Source of the DNA: Geomobilimonas luticola
GTDB lineage: Bacteria > Desulfobacterota > Desulfuromonadia > Geobacterales > Geobacteraceae
Length of the DNA: 64,000 bases
Direction: 5' to 3'
Assembly: GCF_018476905.1 (NCBI RefSeq)
Contig: NZ_JAHCVK010000001.1
Span: forward strand, 682,001 to 746,000
In this document: positions 8,359-14,970 of the stretch, piece after piece
How the letters are laid out: each line of letters opens with the position of its first letter
Numbering within the stretch: position 1 is the stretch's first letter
Made by a program: the position numbers and the translations under genes
The notes under the pieces: model-generated
Told to the model about the DNA's origin: nothing
What the model saw: the letters and a program-made list of their open reading frames with translations, nothing else
Databases searched by the model: none

Positions 8359-9563
8359 TTCTCCACGTACCCCTTCGTGTAGGCCGGCGTACGCGCCGAC
8401 ATTTCCCGGTACCGCTTCTCCTCCAGGAACGAACCGTTTACCATCCGCTGGCCGGTGCGGTCCCAGAAGGAATCCAGCGACATGCCGTCCTCCCGGAGCC
8501 GGTAGATGCGCTCCTCCGGCTTTTCCAGGAGGAAGCGGCGCCGGTTGTCATGGCACCCGTCGCACAGGGGGGTCCCCCGCCGGACGGTGTGGGGGAAAAA
8601 AGCGCGCCATTCCGCCGCCAGGAGCCGGTTTTCGGCCCCGGACACGTTGTCTCCCCTGATCTCGGTAAAGTAGGCGATAAATTCCGGCCGGACGGGACTG
8701 ACCCGGCCGGCAGCGTTGACGCCGAGCGGTGGCGCATCCTGCGTCTTCAGGTAGACGCTCTTTACGTACTCGCCGTCGTTGTTTCGCAGCCGGTACTGGT
8801 TCTGGAGAGTGCTGTCGATGAAGCGGAGGTAAAAAGTACCGTACTCCTGGGGAGCCCAGGCGGAATGGCATGCGTAACACTCCATCTTTTCCAGATGGGC
8901 AGCAATCCGGTGTTCGAGGACCTTCCTGTCCGGCCGGTGACAGTCGGTGCAACCCCTGGCGGACTTCCGGCCGGAGAGAAAGCTTGCCATGTCGTGGCAG
9001 GCGGCACAGCCAAGTCCTTTTTCGAAGTGGACGTCGGGGAGCATCTTCAGGAACGGTTCCCCCTGGAACTCCACCCCCCGCTGGTAGCGCCCATGTTCCT
9101 CCCGCGGGGCCCTCCCCGCAAATTCGGCGCCGGTAAAGTACCCCTTGTGACAGGCGAGGCAGGCACTGTCATGGGGGCGGGCGACCCGGTGTCCGTTGCC
9201 GCCGTGACAGTCCAGACAGCTCCGGACGTGGCATTCGCCGCAGTTTTTCGCGAAGAACGCCGGGTCGTGCCGCCCGTAGGTGCGCTGTACGAAATCCCGC
9301 TCGCTGCTCCGGGTGGCCATGACATGTCCCGCCATCCCTTCGTACCCCCGGTGGCAGCCGGTACAGCCGGTGGCCTTGCCGGCAAAGGAGGCGGGGTCCG
9401 GGGACGGACGCGCTTCGTTCCCGTGGCAGGAAAGGCAGGAGAGCCCTCCGTGCTTACCCGTCAGGGTAACCCGGTGGCAGACCGTGCAGTTTTCAGCCCC
9501 CCTGGCGTCAGCGGGACCGGTTGCCATCCAGAAGACGGCGATGAAGAGCATCATCCAGCGCAC
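8313..9563 (-). CDS. Decahaem c-type cytochrome
   Basis: 416 residues from a GTG start with AAGGAT eight bases upstream, giving the signal peptide MRWMMLFIAVFWMATGPADA. There are ten CXXCH motifs: CTVCH, CLSCH, CTGCH, CGECH, CLDCH, CLACH, CAACH, CTDCH, CYACH, CDGCH. Nine lie in the first 260 residues and the last is isolated near residue 350 in a module (GRVSPVRP...CDGCH.N...FL) also found in the 12-haem neighbour. It overlaps the end of that neighbour by 56 bases. No anchor is seen, so it is probably periplasmic, bridging the inner-membrane b-cytochrome and the outer membrane. By position it may be ExtN. Confidence 0.88.
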   Translation of the reverse strand: MRWMMLFIAVFWMATGPADARGAENCTVCHRVTLTGKHGGLSCLSCHGNEARPSPDPASFAGKATGCTGCHRGYEGMAGHVMATRSSERDFVQRTYGRHDPAFFAKNCGECHVRSCLDCHGGNGHRVARPHDSACLACHKGYFTGAEFAGRAPREEHGRYQRGVEFQGEPFLKMLPDVHFEKGLGCAACHDMASFLSGRKSARGCTDCHRPDRKVLEHRIAAHLEKMECYACHSAWAPQEYGTFYLRFIDSTLQNQYRLRNNDGEYVKSVYLKTQDAPPLGVNAAGRVSPVRPEFIAYFTEIRGDNVSGAENRLLAAEWRAFFPHTVRRGTPLCDGCHDNRRRFLLEKPEERIYRLREDGMSLDSFWDRTGQRMVNGSFLEEKRYREMSARTPAYTKGYVEKWKSLVNRVDSSSSR

Positions 9564-11355
9564 GGTAATCGATCCTTTTCCGGTAGATGGGGTCCGCTGC
9601 CTTGTCATGGCAGACCAGGCATTCGTTGAGGGCCAGCGTCCGCTTGACCTCTCTCCCGTCGAGGGGGCGGGAGTTTTCGCGGGTAATGGCGGAGAAGGCT
9701 TTCACCTTCCCCTCCCGCATGGTGAGGAATCCGTCGAGGGGCTTGTCGGCAGATTTCTCGCAGATAAGGGTCCCCCGGATGGTCCCCCCCTCCACCACAT
9801 GCTGGCCGAAGCCGAGAAACGCCGGGTTCCCGTGGCACTCGGAGCAGCCGACCGCCCTCGTGCCGGTGTTGTGGGAGTAGAACGGCGCGAAGCGGAGCTG
9901 GGGTTTCCCCTTGTACCGGGCGACGTATTCGTTCCGGGACAGGGTGCCGTCAGGTTCCACGACGGTGACGAAGGTCTGGCAGCCGGGGGTGACGGGGGAG
10001 ATCCTGCCCCGCTGGTTCAGTGCCAGGGGGAAGGGGTAGAGCATCCGGTAGTCCTCGGTTTCGCTGAACCGGCCGGGGGTCTCCCGCTTCTTGATGAAAT
10101 CCATCCCGTCCAATGTCTTGTCGTAACGGGTGTGGCACCCGTAACACTGGACCACCGTGCGGGAGTGGCAGGCATGGCATTCGAGCCGGCCATGGCCGAC
10201 GATGGTGTGTTCCGGCGTGCCGGTGATCACCTTGCTCCGGAAAACCCTGCCGCTTTTCTTGCCGAGGAGCAGGACATTGCCGTCGGCGACAAATACGTTG
10301 GAGTAGGGGCGCCCCTTGGCGGTCAGGACCATCTCCATCCCCGGCCGCATCTGCATCCTGTACCGCTTCGACTCCCTTACCGGTTCCTCGTTCTCCCTCG
10401 TGATGACGGAGAAGCGGGGGGGGGATTTTTCGCTGCCGTGGCAGTCCTCGCAGGCGATTTCGGTCTGCTGGTACATGTTCTCGTAGGCATAGCCGTCCCC
10501 CATGGTGTCGCGGGAGGTGTGGCAGTCGATGCACTCCATCCCGGCGGCGTGGTGGACGTCCGGGGCGATCCGGACCACGTTGCGTCCGCCGCTGATCATG
10601 GCGGGCCCCGGCTTCCCGCCGCGGGTGGGAACCAGGCTGTTGTTGCCGTCGTAGAGCCCCTGGTAGGAAAGGGCGATCCTCCCGCTCCGGTTGTGGCAGC
10701 GGAAGCAGACGTCGTTGCCGGGCAGAGCGGCAAGGGCATGGGATGCCGCAGCGGGGAGTTTCCCCCGTATGGTCCGGTCGTTCCCCCCGTAGGTCCCCTG
10801 GTCGTTGTAGGGGAAGTGGCAGGCAGCGCAGCCCGACCCATGGCTCGCCGCGAGGACATTACTCGTTTCGCTTCCCACGTGGCATTGGGAGCAGAATTTG
10901 CGGTACAGCTCTCCCGACAGGTTGTTCAGCTCAACGACGCCGGCCAGCTGCAACGGCCTGCCCGCCCCGTCGAACGTTCCGGTCTGGCGGGTGGCGAAGA
11001 GCCGCGGGTCGTTTCCTTCCCACGTGAGCTGGATGTTCTTGATCATCCCCGTGTTCGTCTGCATGAGGTTCGATTGCACCCGTTCGAGCTGGTAGCGGTG
11101 ACAGGTTCCGCACGATTTATCCCACGTTTCGGGGTCGGCGGGGTTGTTCCGGCCATACATGCCGCGGTGGGATGCATCCTTCTCCTTCACCCGGTCATTC
11201 CCGCCATGGCAGGATGTGCAGGAGGGGTGACTGGCGGAGGCCGCTTCTATCCCCCGGTGACACGATTCGCAGGTCGACGTTCCCCTGGTGCAACCGGTGA
11301 GAAGCATGAGCAGCATCGAAAAAATGATGACGGCACTGTTGGGTATGATAGGCAT
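9508..11355 (-). CDS. Dodecahaem c-type cytochrome lipoprotein
   Basis: 615 residues. The N-terminus (MPIIPNSAVIIFSMLLMLLTGC) is a lipoprotein signal with the lipobox LLTGC. Twelve CXXCH motifs follow: CESCH, CTSCH, CGTCH, CSQCH, CAACH, CFRCH, CIDCH, CEDCH, CHACH, CYGCH, CSECH, CLVCH. A lipid-anchored cytochrome this large is likely an outer-membrane electron carrier, probably meeting the ExtI porin complex. It is the first gene of its transcription unit, with a promoter at 11388-11416. By order it would be ExtM, though ExtS is the other lipoprotein cytochrome name I recall for this operon, so I give no symbol. Confidence 0.88.
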   Translation of the reverse strand: MPIIPNSAVIIFSMLLMLLTGCTRGTSTCESCHRGIEAASASHPSCTSCHGGNDRVKEKDASHRGMYGRNNPADPETWDKSCGTCHRYQLERVQSNLMQTNTGMIKNIQLTWEGNDPRLFATRQTGTFDGAGRPLQLAGVVELNNLSGELYRKFCSQCHVGSETSNVLAASHGSGCAACHFPYNDQGTYGGNDRTIRGKLPAAASHALAALPGNDVCFRCHNRSGRIALSYQGLYDGNNSLVPTRGGKPGPAMISGGRNVVRIAPDVHHAAGMECIDCHTSRDTMGDGYAYENMYQQTEIACEDCHGSEKSPPRFSVITRENEEPVRESKRYRMQMRPGMEMVLTAKGRPYSNVFVADGNVLLLGKKSGRVFRSKVITGTPEHTIVGHGRLECHACHSRTVVQCYGCHTRYDKTLDGMDFIKKRETPGRFSETEDYRMLYPFPLALNQRGRISPVTPGCQTFVTVVEPDGTLSRNEYVARYKGKPQLRFAPFYSHNTGTRAVGCSECHGNPAFLGFGQHVVEGGTIRGTLICEKSADKPLDGFLTMREGKVKAFSAITRENSRPLDGREVKRTLALNECLVCHDKAADPIYRKRIDYRALDDALHRRLLDGNRSR

Positions 11356-11387
11356 GGCCTCGGCAGGGACGCTTTCCGGAATGGCCT

Positions 11388-11416
11388 ACTATACTGCAAC
11401 CATGGGCAAATATCCA
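11388..11416 (-). promoter_or_regulatory. Putative sigma-70 promoter of the 12-haem cytochrome operon
   Basis: On the minus strand the sequence reads TGGATA, a 17-base spacer, then TATAGT. Each box matches four to five of six consensus bases. The predicted start point is about 25 bases before the ATG at 11355. It lies just downstream of the extKL terminator, which supports an independent transcription unit. Confidence 0.45.
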
Positions 11417-11437
11417 GTTGCTCGCCGGTCCGGTCCG

Positions 11438-11468
11438 AAAAAAATGGCCGGCGAAGGGCTCGCCGGCC
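11438..11468 (-). terminator. Rho-independent terminator after extKL
   Basis: A perfect 8-bp stem GGCCGGCG/CGCCGGCC with a 7-base loop is followed on the minus strand by seven T residues. It starts 24 bases after the extKL stop and separates the ext genes from the following cytochrome operon. Confidence 0.85.
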
Positions 11469-11492
11469 AAGAACATGAAGGAGGTTGCAGCA

Positions 11493-12848
11493 TTATTTTC
11501 CGGTCTTGCTGATGCTGACCGTCTTGCTGGCTTCCTGCCAGAGGAACGGGTCAGTTTTTTTCGTGCCGAAGGGGAGATACCAGAGCTTGACCTCGATATC
11601 CAGGTCGTAGGCGGCCGGCCTGCTGACAAACTTGCCGTCCACCTCGAGCTCCTCGAGGGGGAACATGATGTCGAACCGTTCGTGGACCGTTTTCCCCGGA
11701 GGCAGTCCGTTGTCCTCGATGATGCCGCTCTTCTCGTAGGGGCCGCGCCCCATCCGGTCACCCCGTCCCAGTTGCTGGGGAACCGGCATGTAGATCTTCT
11801 CCTGGTTGAACACCTCAACGCCATCCTTGGTTTTTGCTATGACCGACAGAACCAGTCGGTTGGGGGTCGGTCAGCCATCGGGGATGGAGTGCCCGGTACG
11901 GTTGGTCATTTCCACTTTTACGACTGCCTTCGGCTTGATCTCGGCGCCGTCACGCCAGTGGTAGCCGTAGGATTCCATCTTGAAATCCACCGCCGCCTTG
12001 GCCATGGCCGGGTCACGGTAGGACTGGATGTTGTGACCGAGCTTGCTCTTCTTCATGTGGCATTCCTGGCAGCTGTCCTGGCCCCCCTCCGACTTGTAGG
12101 CCCAGAGATAGCTCCCGTAGGAGGTGCAGCACTGGGTCGGTTCGTCAAGCTCCATGTTCGGTCCCATGCCATGGCACTGGCCGCACTGGATCGCTTCGCT
12201 CATGATGGGGCTTACTGCCATTTTGGGGAACTTGTCCGAGGGATGGTCGCCGTCCTTCGACCCGTAAACCACCCCTGCCTTCGGGTAGCCGTCCTGCCAC
12301 TTGTGGGTGATGGCATTGCGGTTGTGGCAGACGAGGCAGTTGATGTTGACGCTCTTGAGCTTGTCTTCAAACTGCTTGGCTGCAACCTTGTCTTTCTTTT
12401 TCTGGGCGTCCTTCCAGCTGTAGAGGGTGTTGACGAGCTCCTGGGCCACCGAGTCCTCCGCATCGGCCAGCTGCGGCAGGTGGCACTTGGCGCACCCCAT
12501 CAGGTGCTCCACCTTGACGTCCTTCGGGCTCTTCACCCCCGAATAGGGCTGTTCCATGAGCCCGTTTTCGATGGCGGACATTATGGTCGACGCCGTTCTT
12601 CCCGTTCCGTAGATCGAGCGCGAATGGATGGACTTCTGCGCTTCGTCATGCTTGTCCTGGTGGCATTCGATGCAGGAGCTGGAGTCGTACATCTTTGCCA
12701 GTTCGGCAAGGGTTTTCGCCTTGCCCGACTTTGCGGCAATGGTCTCTTTCAGGCCTATGCCCGCCTTGCCGTCGGCCAATGCCGGTCCGGTCAGGAGGGC
12801 AGTGGCCGCCAGAAAGGCCAGGGTGCCGGTTACGCTGAATTTCATCAT
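11493..12848 (-). CDS. extKL: Pentahaem cytochrome ExtKL, apparent selenoprotein (in-frame UGA at 11871-11873)
   Basis: Read through one UGA, this is a single 451-residue protein. Residues 1-325 contain a signal peptide (MMKFSVTGTLAFLAATALLTGPALA is the hydrophobic leader) and five CXXCH motifs: CIECH, CAKCH, CLVCH, CGQCH, CQECH. The UGA is codon 326 in the context NRTGHSIPDG-UGA-PTPNRLVLSV, and the frame stays open for 125 more residues with normal codon use. TGHSIPDGxPTPNRL looks like the conserved C-terminal H-x-x-P-x-G-x-P-x-x-R motif of multihaem cytochromes, so both sides belong to one domain. A hairpin starts at the UGA. I therefore read it as selenocysteine. From memory, Geobacter ExtKL is treated as one protein in the selenite/tellurite reduction operon. 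The alternative is a nonsense mutation, or two genes (a GTG at 11813 could start the second). Confidence 0.82.
11828..11873 (-). promoter_or_regulatory. Candidate SECIS element in extKL mRNA
   Basis: Reading the mRNA, UGACCGAC at the UGA pairs perfectly with GUCGGUCA at 11847-11840. Inside it AACC pairs with GGUU around a GACU loop that begins 13 bases after UGA. An alternative fold pairs UGGUU with AACCA and CUGU with AUAG, leaving a CGGUC loop 25 bases after UGA. That spacing is closer to known bacterial SECIS elements, and its GGU(C) recalls the E. coli fdhF loop. Only one fold can form at a time; I cannot fold it computationally. Confidence 0.5.
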
Positions 12849-12888
12849 CTTCCTCCCCTGTAGTGATAAGACGCGGAATGCAGCCGTT

Positions 12889-13206
12889 TCAGCACCCCTG
12901 GAGTTCGTCGCCGGCAGATTCGCTGATGGTCATGGTGCTGTCGGCCTTGATTTTTGCCGCCTTGGCCTTGCCGAATTTCAGCACGACCGTATTCCCCTTT
13001 ACCTCCACTACCATGGGGGCTCCCCCCATCGCCTCGACGTTGGTGCCTTTTTTCACCCAGGCGGGGATATCCTTTTCCGCCGTCACCGTTACCTTTTCCC
13101 CGTCAATGGCGGATACTTTTCCCTTGAATGATTCGGCGGCAAAGGCTGCCGTGGCAAAGGCGGCCATGGCGAACAGAACGGAAATTTTCGTGAGCAGTCG
13201 TTTCAT
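12889..13206 (-). CDS. Small secreted protein of the ext operon (ExtJ candidate)
   Basis: 105 residues with a clear signal peptide (MKRLLTKISVLFAMAAFATAAFA). The mature 82 residues look like a small beta-barrel (alternating SFKGKVSAIDGEKVTVTAEK...NTVVLKFGKAKAAKIK). The chain ends in a C-terminal cysteine (DELQGC). The gene lies 40 bases before extKL and 60 bases after another small secreted protein. Geobacter ext operons have a small protein, ExtJ, in this region; either of the two could be it. Its biochemical role is unknown. Confidence 0.8.
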   Translation of the reverse strand: MKRLLTKISVLFAMAAFATAAFAAESFKGKVSAIDGEKVTVTAEKDIPAWVKKGTNVEAMGGAPMVVEVKGNTVVLKFGKAKAAKIKADSTMTISESAGDELQGC

Positions 13207-13266
13207 TGCAGATTCTCCTTTTGTTAGTGATGGTTCGAACGTTGAGAAGCGTGGAGGGGTTTGCGG

Positions 13267-13584
13267 TCATTCCACCGGGGGTGCCCATTCGATGCGGACG
13301 GGCGGTTTGCCGACTGCCGTAGGTGTGCCGGTATTGCGTTGGGGCGTTGGTGCCGTTTCACCGGCCGTTTTGCTGCTGTCAGCTTTCGGGGGTGATGGCG
13401 GGGTGGCGGCGGCTGCGTTGTCGTCCTGATAGCTGATGCTTACGATCCCGCTGCTCGGTTCGTCGAGGCGAAAGGTCTGGACCTTGCCGGAGCGGTATTG
13501 TATCTGTACGTAGTCGGCGCAGGCCGCGCCTCCTGCCAGGGCAAGGCAGACCGGCAGCAGTATCAGGGTGGTGAGGGGCTTCAT
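13267..13584 (-). CDS. Small secreted proline-rich protein of the ext operon
   Basis: 105 residues from the ATG at 13584, which follows GGAAGGAAAC. A signal peptide (MKPLTTLILLPVCLALAGGAACA) precedes a short globular part (DYVQIQYRSGKVQTFRLDEP) and a Pro/Thr/Ala-rich tail with low complexity, ending APPVE. An upstream in-frame ATG would add a charged, non-export N-terminus and is unlikely. I do not recognise the family. It is the second candidate for ExtJ. The tail could span or contact other envelope proteins, which is inference. Confidence 0.7.
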   Translation of the reverse strand: MKPLTTLILLPVCLALAGGAACADYVQIQYRSGKVQTFRLDEPSSGIVSISYQDDNAAAATPPSPPKADSSKTAGETAPTPQRNTGTPTAVGKPPVRIEWAPPVE

Positions 13585-13649
13585 CGCGTTTCCTTCCATG
13601 CTTCCTTTGTGCCGCCTGGATGTGCGGCGTGACCTCTGGGGGGAGGGAC

Positions 13650-13682
13650 GGTCCGTGGTCGTGAGAGCCTGCACCAGGGACC
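13650..13682 (-). other. Intercistronic hairpin after extI
   Basis: GGTCC-g-TGGT pairs with ACCA-g-GGACC across a 13-base loop, directly after the extI stop and before the small secreted-protein gene. There is no T-tract, so it is more likely an RNA stabiliser or processing structure than a terminator. Confidence 0.45.
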
Positions 13683-13699
13683 GCCCCTTGTCCGGTTTA

Positions 13700-14905
13700 T
13701 CAGAATATCAACTGCAGCTGGGCGATGAAGGTGGTGAAGTCTTTGCTCCTCAGCCCACCAACGGTCCCCTCGGTGCCGAAATCGGTGCGGGAGACCTCCG
13801 CGGTAAGTTTCAGATTCTGACCACGGAAGTAGTAATTTGCGCCGCCGCCATACCAGTCGACTTTCTGGTCGAAGATGTTGTTGAGGCTGGCGAAACGCCA
13901 CTTCTCGTAACGGCCGAAGAACTGCAGCGGCAGGTTGGGGAGCATGTAGCCGGCCTTGGCGTACCAGCCGTTCTTCTGCCCGTTGATGCCGATGACCCCT
14001 TGGTCGGGATTGGCCCCTTTGTAAGCGTCGTCCAGGTCAACGTCCTCATAGGCTGCGGAAGCGGTGACGGTGCCGATCCCTTCGAGGGGATACTCGAAGA
14101 AGCCGTCGACCGTCCAGGCCTGGTAGTCCTTCCGGTCGGTCCTGGTGACCGTGTCGCCATAGGCGACCTCCGGCTCGAACTGGTAGGCGCCGCCGATGGT
14201 CAGGACCTTCTTCTTGCCCAGGTAGGTTCCCTTGTAGCCATAATCGTTCTCGGGGTCGAGCAGTGATACGTGACCACGGACAGAGTAGCGGAAGTTGGAG
14301 CTGGGAGCGGTATCCCCCGAAACGGCCTTGCGCCCTTCCATGGCGTCGACGCGGTACTGGAAGATGTCGTTGAACAGGTTCCCCCACACTGCCACGCCGG
14401 TGTCGCGGGTGGTGGTATAGGCGGTCCGGACGAAGAGCGACCGGTCGAGGGTCAGGGGCATTTCGCATGCCTCCAGGTTCTCGCGGGAGAGGTTGTACTT
14501 GAACTTGCCGGCGTTCACCCGGAAGCTGTCATGGAGCTTGAAGCGCATTACCGCGTCGAGGAGCTGGAATTCCGTCCCCTGGTTGGCGCTGGCGACGCCG
14601 AGGGTGGAGATGTTCTGGTCCTCGGTGAATTCGGTCTGGACATAGAGGCTCAGCATGTCGCCGTACTTGCCCATGAGCGCCAGCCGGTTGCGCCGGAAGT
14701 TGAAGTTGGTGGTGGTGTCGTCGTTGTTGTCGCCGCTGCCGGTATCCCGGACGGTCATCTGGAACTGCCCCTTGTAGTCGATCTGCAGGGCACCCTCGTC
14801 ATCCGGCCCGAAGGTCATCTTCGGCCCGGCGAAGGCGGTGCCGGCGACCAGGAGCAAACCGGCCGCCATGGTGGAAATTCTTCCTGCCTTGGTGATCTTT
14901 ATCAT
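13700..14905 (-). CDS. extI: Outer-membrane porin ExtI
   Basis: 401 residues. The signal peptide ends GTAFA, followed by a beta-barrel pattern: alternating hydrophobic residues, many aromatic pairs (FQMTVRD, YVQTEF, WYAKAGYML, YFRGQNLKL) and a final phenylalanine after QLQLI, as required by the BAM insertion signal. It belongs to the phosphate-selective porin-like (OprP/O) superfamily. In G. sulfurreducens the ExtI porin is reported to be needed for normal selenite and tellurite uptake or reduction, and ext porins form conduits with cytochromes. Here it is the second gene of the operon, between rhodanese ExtH and the small secreted proteins. Confidence 0.88.
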   Translation of the reverse strand: MIKITKAGRISTMAAGLLLVAGTAFAGPKMTFGPDDEGALQIDYKGQFQMTVRDTGSGDNNDDTTTNFNFRRNRLALMGKYGDMLSLYVQTEFTEDQNISTLGVASANQGTEFQLLDAVMRFKLHDSFRVNAGKFKYNLSRENLEACEMPLTLDRSLFVRTAYTTTRDTGVAVWGNLFNDIFQYRVDAMEGRKAVSGDTAPSSNFRYSVRGHVSLLDPENDYGYKGTYLGKKKVLTIGGAYQFEPEVAYGDTVTRTDRKDYQAWTVDGFFEYPLEGIGTVTASAAYEDVDLDDAYKGANPDQGVIGINGQKNGWYAKAGYMLPNLPLQFFGRYEKWRFASLNNIFDQKVDWYGGGANYYFRGQNLKLTAEVSRTDFGTEGTVGGLRSKDFTTFIAQLQLIF

Positions 14906-14932
14906 GCATGAACTCCTTTATTTGTCGGGTTT

Positions 14933-14952
14933 CCCCCTGCCGGGGCAGGGGG
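14933..14952 (-). other. Intercistronic GC hairpin between extH and extI
   Basis: CCCCCTGCC is followed at once by GG and then GGCAGGGGG, giving a very stable stem-loop (8 bp with a four-base loop) 19 bases after the extH stop and 27 bases before the extI ATG. No U-run follows it in the direction of transcription. It may stabilise or process the mRNA so that porin and lipoprotein levels differ. Confidence 0.5.
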
Positions 14953-14970
14953 TGTCAAGCCATGACGCCA

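Noticed and set aside
9280-11478. 732-codon plus-strand open frame opposite the multihaem genes
   Set aside because: It is the antisense of CXXCH-rich coding DNA in GC-rich sequence; the composition is not protein-like.
11493-11813. Separate 106-residue gene downstream of a five-haem cytochrome
   Set aside because: The frame is the same as extKL with only one UGA between; the residues between the UGA and the GTG also look coding (PTPNRLVLSVIAKTKDG), so one selenoprotein explains the data better.
12840-12891. UGA after LQGC of the small protein as a selenocysteine
   Set aside because: Readthrough runs into the extKL gene in another frame, gives a non-protein-like sequence and has no SECIS-like hairpin.
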